Shown one piece after another: positions 1-9,300 of a DNA stretch of 64,000 bases; within the stretch, counting starts at the first letter, position 1; every line of letters begins with the position of its first letter. Source of the DNA: Halalkalicoccus sp. NIPERK01 (GTDB taxonomy: Archaea; Halobacteriota; Halobacteria; Halobacteriales; Halalkalicoccaceae); the NCBI RefSeq assembly GCF_030287405.1, contig NZ_JASVVV010000006.1:1-64000 (forward strand). The letters run 5' to 3'. Position numbers and translations under genes: made by a program. The notes below the pieces were generated by a model. That model was not told the DNA's origin. It ran no database searches and was given only the letters and a program-made list of their open reading frames with translations.

Positions 1-527
1 TCTTCGGCGACCTGGCGGAGCGTGGAGGTGATCGAGCTGTCGCCGTCGTTGTCGGCGCCGGCCTCGACGACGTTCACCACATTCGAGTAGTCCGATTCGT
101 CGATCTCGGAGTCCTCGCCGTCGTCGGATTCCCCCTCGGCGTCGGTCTCGCTCCCGAACGTCGCGGGTTCGCCGTCGATCGTGACGTCGACCGGAGCGCT
201 CGTCTCGAAGTCGGTGACCTCGCCCGTGAAGGCGTACGAGTCGGGTTCGCGCGTCGTGCGACCCGTCACGCGCGAGCCGTCGACCGAGTCGTAGTCGTTG
301 ATCGTCCCGTCGTAGGCGGTGGACTTCTCGACGTCGCCGGAGACGCTGAACTCGTAGTAGGCCGTCGTTCCCCGACCACAGACGGTGATCACCGTCTCGT
401 CGTGGTCGGCGGCGGCCGCCGAACTGAACAGCGGGAGGGCGGCGGCCCCTGCGATCGCTCCGAGGTAGCTACGTCGGCTAGTACTAGTGACAAGTTTGCG
501 GTCCGCACCGTGTTCTGCATTCGCCAT
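1..527 (-). CDS. Tat-exported beta-helix-type protein, 3' end cut by window
   Basis: Reading from the ATG at 527 to the window edge gives 175 codons without a stop, so the C-terminus lies outside. Residues 17-23 (SRRSYLG) followed by an Ala-rich hydrophobic stretch to about residue 41 form a Tat signal, so the protein is exported folded. After the signal comes a small beta domain (about 45-105), an acidic Ser/Glu/Asp linker (about 115-140), and the segment VVNVVEAGADNDGDSSITST, typical of the start of a right-handed parallel beta-helix (pectate-lyase-like fold). I infer a surface polysaccharide-binding or -cleaving role, but the catalytic part is missing. The AT-rich stretch at 541-610 is its likely promoter. 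Confidence 0.75.
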   Translation of the reverse strand, partial: MANAEHGADRKLVTSTSRRSYLGAIAGAAALPLFSSAAAADHDETVITVCGRGTTAYYEFSVSGDVEKSTAYDGTINDYDSVDGSRVTGRTTREPDSYAFTGEVTDFETSAPVDVTIDGEPATFGSETDAEGESDDGEDSEIDESDYSNVVNVVEAGADNDGDSSITSTLRQVAE

Positions 528-685
528 GTGAGATTATCCTATCACATCAGCGTTTGATATAAATAGATCGCGATATATTATTTCACTAAATATAAGATAC
601 GAAAAAATATGTGATTGGGCGGGATGGACGCCTCATCACCGCGCCGGGGCCGGGATTGTTAGAGGCAATACGTGGCGGCCCGCCG

Positions 686-1021
686 TCAGTTGATGACGCC
701 GTCGGGATCGTAGTCGACCTCAAGGGGGCCGTCCCGGAGGGTGACGGCGAGACCGTCGATCGACTCGAGGTCCACCTCGTGCCCACACGGGCCGAACCTG
801 ACCTCGACGTGGAAGTCACGGAGGACCGCTCGCCGGAGGGAGTCGCTCTCGTAGCGGGCGGCGTCGACCGGCGGCGGGGCGATGACCGCGTCGAACGTCG
901 CGGACGACCCGCAGTGGGGGCACGTCTCCACGCCGGACAACCGCGTCTCGATGCGCGGACGCTCGCGTTCGGCGACCGCACCGGAGAGTTCGTGGCTCAG
1001 TCGGTTCAGGTTAATTATCAT
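686..1021 (-). CDS. small zinc-binding protein of unknown function (111 aa)
   Basis: I do not recognise a named family. A Cys pair C34-x2-C37 (CPHCG) and a second C79-x-H81 (FGPCGH) could together bind one zinc ion. The N-terminal 30 residues are a charged helix; the region after the first knuckle contains a Pro-rich turn and beta-like strands. The ATG at 1021 follows an AT-rich tract (about 1055-1085) suited to a promoter. It stands alone between the beta-helix gene and the next small gene on the same strand. The conserved-looking zinc motifs argue it is real. Confidence 0.6.
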   Translation of the reverse strand: MIINLNRLSHELSGAVAERERPRIETRLSGVETCPHCGSSATFDAVIAPPPVDAARYESDSLRRAVLRDFHVEVRFGPCGHEVDLESIDGLAVTLRDGPLEVDYDPDGVIN

Positions 1022-1225
1022 TTCACCAATACCTTTCGGAGAGCTTCGATGAGTAGTAACAAATATCTTTTACCTTAATAACTAGGTGTTTTATGGTTGC
1101 GTTCTCGACCCTCTCGCTGGACGGATCGAACGGCGGTCCTCGGGTGACGAGGCCGGTCCCGCGAGACGTCGGGGTCGGCGGGGCGAGGGCGGGCGGACGG
1201 GGCTAGGCCGTGGGATCGGGCGTGA

Positions 1226-1990
1226 TTACCGCCCGCACATCCGTTCGAACCGGCGGCCGTAGATCCGTGGCCGGCCCTTCGTCCGGGAGTGACGGGCCCG
1301 TGTCGGAACGGTCGAGGCACGCGTCGACGCCGAATCGGGGAGCGGGCCGCGGGGCATCGTCCTCCCCCGTCGTGGGCGGTGCGCGCCCGAACCGCCGGGG
1401 TTCCGCCGGTTCGCGTCGTACAGCCGGCGGACCCGCAGGTGGGTCTCGAGCAGTCGGACCCGGAAGGCATCGAGGGCGGCGTCGAGGCGCTGTTGGAGCG
1501 CCCGTTGCCTGCTCTCGGCGGTGAACAGCGCGTTCGCGGTTTCGTCGACGACGGACGTCCCGCCCGCGTCCTCCTCGTCCCCGAGCGCGACCGCGATCTC
1601 GGCCTCCAACTCCTCGCTCTCCGTTCGGAGGGCCGGAACGTCGACCGCCTCCCAGAGCTTCCAGAGGTCGATCGCCTCGTGGAGTTCGGCGAGGTCGACC
1701 GCCTCCGTGGCGTCGCCGGTTTCGAGCGCGTCCGCGAGCTTCTCGACCTCGATGGCGTCGGGGAGTTCGTCGCCGTCGATCGCGTCCGGTAGTCCCTCGA
1801 AGTCGACCGTCTCGATCACGTCGATCGCCTCCTCGACGACCGTCCAGAGCGTCTCGGCGAGTTCGACGACCTCCTCGTCGTCGCTCTCGGCGACGATCGC
1901 CGACGTGAGCGCTTCGAGGCGTTCGGACAGCGTCTCGATCAGTGCCGGAAGCCGGGCGAGCGTGACGGGGTCCGACGATGGGTGAGTCAT
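1226..1990 (-). CDS. acidic helical protein with basic C-terminal tail, unknown function
   Basis: The 254-aa product starts with an acidic helical region rich in Asp/Glu that carries loosely periodic elements such as LPDAIDGDELPDAIE and LHEAIDLWKLWEAVD (about residues 65-120), then a charged helical segment (about 125-195), then a basic, Pro/Ser/Arg-rich tail ending PRIYGRRFE. The acidic part has normal haloarchaeal codon usage. The tail looks different but ends in an ordered motif, so I take it as genuine rather than a frameshift. No signal peptide or membrane segment is visible, so it is probably cytoplasmic. Function unknown. Confidence 0.6.
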   Translation of the reverse strand: MTHPSSDPVTLARLPALIETLSERLEALTSAIVAESDDEEVVELAETLWTVVEEAIDVIETVDFEGLPDAIDGDELPDAIEVEKLADALETGDATEAVDLAELHEAIDLWKLWEAVDVPALRTESEELEAEIAVALGDEEDAGGTSVVDETANALFTAESRQRALQQRLDAALDAFRVRLLETHLRVRRLYDANRRNPGGSGAHRPRRGRTMPRGPLPDSASTRASTVPTRARHSRTKGRPRIYGRRFERMCGR

Positions 1991-2155
1991 GATTTGTCGC
2001 CCCAGCCGCGGGGAGCGACGTCCCTACGCCGGGAGCGACGAAGAACGGTTCGCCTGCGTGGACCGGCCGCTGCGGGAGCGATAGACCGGTATCGAGATCG
2101 AAACGAAGGGATGCCGAGACGGAGCCGAACGGTCGCGATCGCTGCCGACAGCCGG

Positions 2156-2455
2156 CTACGACACCGACAGAACGCTGACCTCGTCCCCGGTGATGGCGAC
2201 CTCGTAGCCGGCGTAGCGGAGCGTGAGGTGGTACCGTTCGTCCCGGTTCGCCGGCGAGAACAGCGCGTCGAGCGAGTCGGTATCGACGGTCTCCGCGATC
2301 GGCTCGAGATCCAGCACCGAACAGCCCTCGACGGTGGCGACGGCATTACAGACGGCTTCGCAGGCGGTCTCGTCGCTGCTCATCGAGTACCGGAAGGCGT
2401 CGGTCGGTTCGGTCCGCGGTTCGTGGGTCGGTGTCGGGCGTGGGTCTGTTGCCAT
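2156..2455 (-). CDS. HalOD1 output-domain protein (99 aa)
   Basis: The last 75 residues match the haloarchaeal HalOD1 output domain: an N-terminal helix (ETACEAVCNAVATVEGCSV), the L-x-PIAETVDTDSLDALF helix pair, and paired strands (YHLTLRYAGYEVAITG). HalOD1 domains are found alone or attached to receiver or sensor domains and are thought to act in signal output; no catalytic residue is known. I chose the ATG at 2455 because the upstream frame is Arg/Pro-rich and looks non-coding. It lies just downstream of a small zinc-finger gene on the same strand, with the large sensor-regulator upstream, so a signalling role is plausible. Confidence 0.7.
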   Translation of the reverse strand: MATDPRPTPTHEPRTEPTDAFRYSMSSDETACEAVCNAVATVEGCSVLDLEPIAETVDTDSLDALFSPANRDERYHLTLRYAGYEVAITGDEVSVLSVS

Positions 2456-2495
2456 TGTCGGGGGTACCGTGGGCTGTAGGGGGCGTCGGAACGGC

Positions 2496-2708
2496 TCAGT
2501 CGACGGGGCGGGTGGCGGGGGGCGAGCGCGACTCCACCCTCGGTGCCGGTTCGGCCGGGTCCGTCTCCGCACGCGCGGTGGAGACGATCTCGTGGCCGGT
2601 CTCGACGTGGTGGGAGATCGCCCGCTTGGTCGCCTCGTATCGGGAAGCGCCGAACCCTCCCCGGGAGGGCCACTCACAGTCGCGACAACGAAACGTGTTC
2701 TGCTCCAT
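2496..2708 (-). CDS. small CCHH zinc-finger protein
   Basis: From the ATG at 2708 the protein has about 70 residues with the motif C8-x2-C11-E-W, then KRAI, H34 and H39 (HHVETGH), which fits a single CCHH zinc site. A second gene at 24779-24988 carries the same signature (CTDCEW, KRAI, HHVDCGH), so this is a paralogous family. Met codons at 2720 and 2726 are alternative starts. The C-terminal 25 residues are Pro/Ala/Arg-rich and probably disordered. A perfect 12-bp inverted repeat lies just upstream (2754-2787). Nucleic-acid or protein binding is only an inference from the fold type. Confidence 0.6.
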   Translation of the reverse strand: MEQNTFRCRDCEWPSRGGFGASRYEATKRAISHHVETGHEIVSTARAETDPAEPAPRVESRSPPATRPVD

Positions 2709-2753
2709 TCGTCCGCCCATCGGCACGCGAGGCTCATATCCCCACTGAGTAGA

Positions 2754-2787
2754 TATCTAACCCCCGATCCCCGAAGGGGGTTAGATA
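2754..2787. other. perfect 12-bp inverted repeat (stem-loop)
   Basis: TATCTAACCCCC at 2754-2765 pairs perfectly with GGGGGTTAGATA at 2776-2787 around a 10-nt loop. It lies 14 nt past the stop of the sensor-regulator gene and upstream of the zinc-finger gene, both on the minus strand. It could end the long regulator transcript or be an operator for the zinc-finger gene; the sequence does not decide. Confidence 0.6.
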
Positions 2788-2800
2788 ACTAAATCCCCGG

Positions 2801-5557
2801 CTATTCCTCGTCGAACAGCAGTTCGAACAGGATACGTTCGCCCGCCCGGATGTGACGGCTCACCGTCGGCTGGGAGACGCCGAAGACGTCGGCGAGTTGC
2901 TGGGCGGTGATCCCCCGGGGCCACTCGAAGAAGCCGCTGACGGTGGCCGCCCGGAGGACCTCCTCCTGGCGCTCGGTCAACAGCGCGTTGAACGCGGCCT
3001 CGAACTCCCCCTGGGTCGTGATCGGGTCGTCGCGCTCGCGCTGGGCGAGCAGTTCGACCTCCGCGTAGCGCTCGTCGAGGAGGTCGATCACCGAGCGGAC
3101 GGCGGCCGTTCCGGGGATCCGAACGACGACCCGCTCGCCGTCGGCCCCCGACGCGAGCGTGCGTGGGAACACGCCGTGATCGACCAGCGAAAACAAAAAC
3201 GCCGAGTCGGTCAGCGTACACGCAAAGAGGCGGTCGTCGCCCTGTTCGCGGACGAGCGTCACCGTCCCGATCGAGTCGCTCTCCCCGGCGAGTCGTTCGA
3301 CCCGGTCGGGATCGACGCCGGGGATCGTGACGAACACCCGCGGCGTGCCGTCGGCCCGGTAGACGGTGTTCTCGAACTCGATCGTGAGGCCGTGCTCCCG
3401 GACGAACGCGAGGACCGGGTCCCCGGGGTCGCGAACCCGGAACTCGAGGTCGATCGAGCGGTCGCTGACCAACGCCCGCTGGCGGTCGAGCGCGGCCAAC
3501 GCGTAACCGATCGCCTCGCCGAGTTCCGTGAGGACGCTCCGCTCGGTCTCGTCGAAGGCGCCCGCCTCGTCGGCGTAGAGGTTCAACACGCCGTAGATCG
3601 AGTCCCGGTGGACGATCGGGATCGAGATGCTCGCCCGGTAGCCCCGTTCGAGGGCGGCCTGTCGCCACGGCTCGAACGGCGGGTCCGAGTAGAGATCGTT
3701 CTGGACGTGGGGTTCGTGGGTGCGAAACGCCCGGCCGGCCGGTCCCTGCCCGGTCCGGCGCTCGTCGGCCGTCACCGTGACCTCCTCGAGGTAGCCCTCC
3801 TCGACGCCGGCGAACGCCTCGGGCGTGATCTCGTCGGTGGCCGGGTCGTGGGTCCCGATCCACGCGAACCGGTACGGGTCGGCGTCGGCCAGCCGTTCAC
3901 AGACCGACTGGACGACCGCCTCGTGCGTCGGGGCCCGCGTCAGCTCCCGGAGGATCCCCCGGATGACCTCGTTGAGCCGATGGACGCGCCTGAGGGCCGC
4001 GTTCTTCTCCTCCAGACGGTCGGTCTGCTCGCGCAGCGCCCGCTCGCGGTCGACCCGGTCCAGCGCGGAGGTCGTGTTCGCGGCGAGGATCTCCGCGATC
4101 GAGACGTCCGACGCGGCGATCGCGCCGGGTTCGTCGTCGCCGGCGATGAGGACGCCGTGGTCCCCGAGCGGGAGGATGATCGCGCTGCGAAGCGGCGTCT
4201 CCTCGCTCGCGAGGTCGTCGTGGATCGACGGCTCGCCGTCGACGAAGACGCGCCACGGGACGTTGTGCCGGGTGTCGAACAGCCGGTGACCGACGGCGGG
4301 CGAGTCCTCGCCGCCGATGGGTTCGAGATAGCCCGTCTCCGGGTCGTAGAGCTTGATCGACGCGATCGGGAGCGAGAGCGTCTCGTCGGCCGCCTCGATC
4401 GAGATGCGGCTGACCTCCTCGACCGTCTCGGCCGTCGTCAGCTCCCGCGAGAGCGTGTTGAGCGTCTCGAGTTGGCGCTCGCGCCGCCTGCGGCCGGTGA
4501 CGTCACGGAAGTAGACCGAGAGCCCCGTCTCCGAGGGGTACGCGTGGACCTCGAACCACGCCGACAGCGGCGGGAAGTACTCCTCGAAGTCGACCGGCGT
4601 CTGGGTCTCCATCGCGCGGCGGTACTCCTCCTCGAAGGCGGTCCCGACGGCCCCGGGGAACCGCTCCCAGATGTCCTCGCCGATCAGGTCCCGTCCCTCG
4701 GGGTTGATGAGTTCGTCCGCCCGCTCGTTCAGGTAGGTGAATCGCCACTCCGAGTCGAGGCCGAAGAAGGCGTCGGTGACCCGGCCGATCAACTCGCCCA
4801 GTTCTGACTGGAGGCGTTCGCGCTCGGAGACGTCGCGGACGATCCCGGTGAAAAAGCGTTGGCCGGCGTGTTCGAACCGCCCGAACGAGACCTCGATCGG
4901 GATCGTCGACCCGTCCTTTCGACGCCCCTCTAGCTCGGCGTGTCCGGACTCGTCGCCCTCCTCGGCGTCGATGTACCGCCTGAGGCCGGCGACGTGCCCG
5001 TGGGCGTCGGCCCCGGCCGCGAGGGTTTCGATCGGCTCGCCGACCAGTTCCCCCGGTCGGTAGCCGAAGACGTCCTCGACGGCCTCGTTGACGAACCGGA
5101 TCGTGCCGGCGGCGTCGGCCGTGACGATCACGTCCGAGGCGGCGTGCGTCAGCGCCCGGAGGTGGGCGCTCGACTCCTCGACCGCGTCGAAGCCGGCGAC
5201 GGCCCGCTCGATCCGGCGGGCCAACACCGTCGGCTGGATCGTTCCCGGCCGGTGGACGTACTCGTCGATCCCCCGCGAGAACGCCTCGCGCGCGATGGAA
5301 TCGTCGTCGCGGTCCGTGACGAGGACCGTCGGCAGGCCGTACTCGGCTTCGATCGCCGCGAGGAGGTCGATCCCGTCTCCCTCGGGGAGGTCGTACTCGC
5401 AGACGACGCAGTCGACCCCGGCGTCGAGTCGCGCGCGTGCGTCAGCGGCGGATTCGGCGGTCAGGACCGAGAGATCGGGGTTCTCGCGCTCGAGCGCGCC
5501 GACGCCGTGCGTGGTCCGGTCGGGGTCCACGTAGAGGACCGAGACGGGGTCGGCCAT
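2801..5557 (-). CDS. receiver-PAS-PAS-GAF-GAF-HTH_10 sensor-regulator (Bat-like)
   Basis: The 918-aa product combines a receiver-like domain (1-120), two PAS domains (about 131-245 and 250-365), two GAF domains (about 370-515 and 535-690), a bacterio-opsin-activator-associated domain (about 695-850) and a C-terminal HTH_10 DNA-binding helix-turn-helix (about 862-915, ending in QQLADVFGVSQPTVSRHIRA). This is the layout of haloarchaeal Bat-type one-protein sensors that bind DNA directly. In the receiver the usual phospho-Asp position is Glu (E54 in VVCEYDLP) and the conserved Lys is replaced (YVHRPG), so it is probably not phosphorylated. PAS/GAF domains suggest redox, light or small-ligand sensing. 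The target genes are unknown. Confidence 0.85.
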   Translation of the reverse strand: MADPVSVLYVDPDRTTHGVGALERENPDLSVLTAESAADARARLDAGVDCVVCEYDLPEGDGIDLLAAIEAEYGLPTVLVTDRDDDSIAREAFSRGIDEYVHRPGTIQPTVLARRIERAVAGFDAVEESSAHLRALTHAASDVIVTADAAGTIRFVNEAVEDVFGYRPGELVGEPIETLAAGADAHGHVAGLRRYIDAEEGDESGHAELEGRRKDGSTIPIEVSFGRFEHAGQRFFTGIVRDVSERERLQSELGELIGRVTDAFFGLDSEWRFTYLNERADELINPEGRDLIGEDIWERFPGAVGTAFEEEYRRAMETQTPVDFEEYFPPLSAWFEVHAYPSETGLSVYFRDVTGRRRRERQLETLNTLSRELTTAETVEEVSRISIEAADETLSLPIASIKLYDPETGYLEPIGGEDSPAVGHRLFDTRHNVPWRVFVDGEPSIHDDLASEETPLRSAIILPLGDHGVLIAGDDEPGAIAASDVSIAEILAANTTSALDRVDRERALREQTDRLEEKNAALRRVHRLNEVIRGILRELTRAPTHEAVVQSVCERLADADPYRFAWIGTHDPATDEITPEAFAGVEEGYLEEVTVTADERRTGQGPAGRAFRTHEPHVQNDLYSDPPFEPWRQAALERGYRASISIPIVHRDSIYGVLNLYADEAGAFDETERSVLTELGEAIGYALAALDRQRALVSDRSIDLEFRVRDPGDPVLAFVREHGLTIEFENTVYRADGTPRVFVTIPGVDPDRVERLAGESDSIGTVTLVREQGDDRLFACTLTDSAFLFSLVDHGVFPRTLASGADGERVVVRIPGTAAVRSVIDLLDERYAEVELLAQRERDDPITTQGEFEAAFNALLTERQEEVLRAATVSGFFEWPRGITAQQLADVFGVSQPTVSRHIRAGERILFELLFDEE

Positions 5558-5731
5558 CGATCACTCGACGCCGATGCGACCCGACGAATCGAGACGGGGG
5601 AATGGATCTCCGAGGGGCGGTCGTGGCTCCCGGTGGCTACGCTGCATGCGGGGGCGTACGACGCCGCACAGTAAATGACTTGTTCAGGACTGGGAACCAT
5701 TACTCGGGCGCAACGAGGGGGAGCGCGGGCG

Positions 5732-6199
5732 TCACGGAACGCCGACGAACTGGTGTCGCCGGTAGAGGTAGTAGACCGCGACGACGAGGCCGACGAAGGG
5801 GGCCGCGAGGAAGTTGAGCAGGCCGACCAGCCCGTAGAGGATCGGGTCGGGCGACCACTCGGCGGCCGACTCGGCCAGTTCGGCCGCGTCGAGGTACAGC
5901 GCGACCGGGAGCATGACCGTGAGGACGAGGCCGACCAGCGCGTAGACCGTGGCCGCCCCGACCGCGAGCGCGACGACGGCGACCGCCACGGGGCCGACGA
6001 ACCCCGGGTCCTGCCCCGCCGTCACGAACCCGAGGGGCGCGAACACCACCAGCGCGAGGAGCGCGAGCGGGACGGCCAGCAGGCTGAAGACCGGGTAGGC
6101 CGCGATCCAGTACCACCACCGCGAGTCGTCGCCGGACTCGGTCGGCGGCTCGCGGCGGGGGCGGTCCGTTCGTGACGAGGTCGGCTCGGCGCGGTCCAT
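5732..6199 (-). CDS. integral membrane protein, unknown function (155 aa)
   Basis: After a charged cytoplasmic N-terminus of about 25 residues, three hydrophobic blocks (about 26-58, 65-108 and 118-148) give four to five membrane-spanning helices. The last is followed by a short basic tail. No catalytic or transport motif is visible. It lies between the sensor-regulator and the giant multicopper oxidase, all on the minus strand, but gaps of more than 100 bp on both sides do not suggest a tight operon. Confidence 0.6.
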   Translation of the reverse strand: MDRAEPTSSRTDRPRREPPTESGDDSRWWYWIAAYPVFSLLAVPLALLALVVFAPLGFVTAGQDPGFVGPVAVAVVALAVGAATVYALVGLVLTVMLPVALYLDAAELAESAAEWSPDPILYGLVGLLNFLAAPFVGLVVAVYYLYRRHQFVGVP

Positions 6200-6322
6200 A
6201 CCCTCCCTAGGCGTCGAACGGACATAACCTCGACAGGTGCGTGATCGAATACGACGGGAGGGTCCAGGACCGTCAGCGGGGGTGGACGAATGGCCCGACG
6301 CGCCGGTCGGGGCGTGTGTCGG

Positions 6323-9300
6323 CTACTCGCCGTTCGTGAACGTCGTGGTCGACCCGTCTGACCACTCGAGGGTGGTCGTCCCCTCGTCGGTCGACACCGA
6401 CTGGATCAGCGTTCCGAAGTTCGCGGGTTCGTCGATCGCCGGGGTGGTGACCATCAACTCGGCCCCCGCAAAGCCGTCCAGTTGCTCCCCGTCGAGCGGC
6501 GGGATCACCGGTTCGGCGAGGGGATCGTCGACGTCGACCTCGTCGGGGTCCTCGTCCGCGTCGACGCCCTCCTCGACGGCCTCGACGGGTTCGCTGATCC
6601 CGGCGCTGACGACCTCGATCGTCGTGTCGCTCAGCAGCTCGACCACCCCTTCGGGCGCCATGTCGCTGGGCTGGTGGACCGTCGCGTTGAGCCGGCCGTT
6701 CTCCTCGTCGGCGTGGAGGACGACCTGCACGTCGGGGTTTGCGAGGTCGGGGATCGACGCGTCTTCGAGCGGGTCGGCAAAGCAGTGTAGCGCCATCGAT
6801 CCGGCCGGCCCCATGTCGCTGTCCGGGACGATGATCACGGTGTCCTCGCCCGCGGAGTCGGTCATGTCCGTCCGGCCGACGATCCAGCCGGGGCGCTCCT
6901 CGATGGGCACCTGATCGGAGCGGTCGGGCAGCGGGTGACACCGGTCGGCGAACTCGCGCGGTTCCTTTCGGACCCGGAAGATCCCCCACAGGCCGGCTTC
7001 GAGCAGGCGGCGCTGGAGCGTCTCCTGGTAGATGAAGTCGCCGGTGCTCCCCGCGAGGCCGCCCGCCCCGCCGAGCATGTCGAGCCGGAGGCCGAGTCCG
7101 ACGCCGAAGCGGTCGTCGACGCCGATGGTCGGCGACCCCTCGACGGGGGGGTTCGACAGCAGTTCGCCCGGCGGGTTCCGCTCCGGGCCGACGAACCGCG
7201 GCCACTGGTGATCCGAGAGGTGGAACCGGAGGCCGCGGGACTTCCCGGTGGAGGTCTGGACCTGGAACGCGACCGGATCCCCTTTGAACGCGTTCAACAC
7301 GGGCGTCGCGGGGTCGCCGTGGACCTCGGAGTTATAGACGAGGTGCTGTTCGTCGCTGTTGCGCTGGAAGCGCCGGACGAACGGCTCCGCGCGGTTGTTG
7401 ATCGCGCCGAAGCCCTGGTCCTCCGCGTCGCCGATCTGGTTGCACGGCGCGTCGGGGTCCTGTTCGGGATCGTCCGGATTGACCGGGACGACGCAGCTAT
7501 CGGGGTCCTCGCGGTTGATGATGTACCGCCCGGTGCTGAACGAGAGGGTGAACTCGCGGAAGTCCGACGTCGGCTGAATGTCGGTAACTCCAGCCTGAGC
7601 CCCTGTGGCCCCGCCGTCGGCGTTCCCGGGCATCTTGACCATCGCCTCGGGCAGAGACGCCGCCGGCGTGCCATCAGAGGCGTCCGAGAGCGGTTCGGCC
7701 GTGCGCGGCGAGAGCCACTCGGTCCCCGCGGGGCTGATAACGAGCGAGCCGAACGCGCCGTGGTGGCGGTTGCTCCGGACGTCCGCCATGTCCCACAGCA
7801 CGCAGTTGTCGAGCAGTTCGTCGGCGAACCACCGGTAGGTGATCGAGTCGCCGGGTTCGATCGTCTGGTCGAAGTTGAACCCGACGGTCGCGCCGTCCGA
7901 GCCGTTGATGTCGTAGGTGATCTGCTGGGGGTGCAGCGAGATGCGCTTCGAGCGGTCCCAGTCCCGGATGATCCGCATCTGCGGGTGGTCGTGGTCCTCG
8001 TCGAACTCGTCGAGGTCGTTTGTGAGTTCGACCTCGATGCACTCGCCCTCGTTCGCCCGCAAGACAAGTGGTGTCGGCGGCCGTCGCCCGCACTTGATGT
8101 CCTCGACGTGCTCGTCGAGCGCGAACACGATCCCGTGGGGGTCGTGATCGCCGTACTCGTTGAACTCGATGTCCAGGTTGAACGCCGTGACCTTGTACGT
8201 GCGGACGGGTGCGTCCTTCGCACACGGCTGGCCCGGCTCGGGCGCCTTCGGGGGGATCTCGCCGACGTTCTCGTTCCGCCGGAACCGTTTGTCCGCCGGG
8301 AACTCTCGGTCGGCGTCCTCGGGGTAGACCAGCCGCCAGAGCTGGCCGAGATCCTTCCAGCGGTCGGTGAAGCCGGCCCAGTGGCCCATTTCGCGGAGTT
8401 CCTCTTTGGTGATCCGCTCGTCGGGCGCACCCTGATCGGGGAGCGGTTGCAGGTGGTCGACCTTCGCGTCGAAGACGCGGTGCATCCCCCACATCCCCGT
8501 CCAGAGGTCGTCGTCGACGGCCGACCCGAAGAGGTGGTCGTGGACCGGAAGCCCGTCCGGGTTGTGCAGCATCTCGAACTCCTCCTGCTCGGCCAGATCC
8601 ATCTCGAAGGTGAACACCTCGGAGGTGCCAATGACCTGCGAGACGCTGAACTCCGGGTTCAGGTTCCGCGCGTCGAACCGGTGCATGTGGTGGAAGAAGT
8701 CGTGCTGTTCCTCGTAGGCGCCCTGGAACAGCCGGATCTTGATCGTGTCCTCGGGGTACGTCTCGAGGACGGGCGTCTCGGGGTCGCCGTGGACCGCGGA
8801 ACTGTGGACGTACGCCGGGTCTGGGTCGTTGCGGTTGTAGTACGGGGAGTTGCGGTAGTTGATCGCCATCGTCCCCTGGTTCTCGTTGTGCTGGATCTGG
8901 TTGGTGATGAAGTCGCCGTCCCGGTCACGGAGTTGGGCGAAGTCGTGGTAGTGGAGACACTGCTCGCGGTAGTCCTCTCCATCCGGTTGTTCGATGATCG
9001 CCTGCGCGCCGGCCTCGATCTTCTCGCCGGTGTAGGGGTCGCGCCAGACCGAGCCCTTCGGTTCGACGATCAGTCCAGCGAACGAACCGTGCATCACGTC
9101 GTCGATGCCCGAGATGTGGTCGTGGAAGAAGATCGGTCCCTCCTCGTCGGCGTACCACCGGTAGGTGCGTTCCTCGTTGGCGGGGGTCTGCTGATCGTAG
9201 TTGTATCCGGTCGCCAGCGAGTCCGAGCCGAGCAGGTCGAACCCGACGAAGTGGGTGTGGATGGAGATCGACCGCTCGGTCTCGTTTTTGAGGGTCAACT

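Noticed and set aside
2781-3863. Arg/Pro-rich 360-codon frame inside the sensor-regulator gene
   Set aside because: Shadow of the 918-aa gene on the same strand in another frame; no domain.
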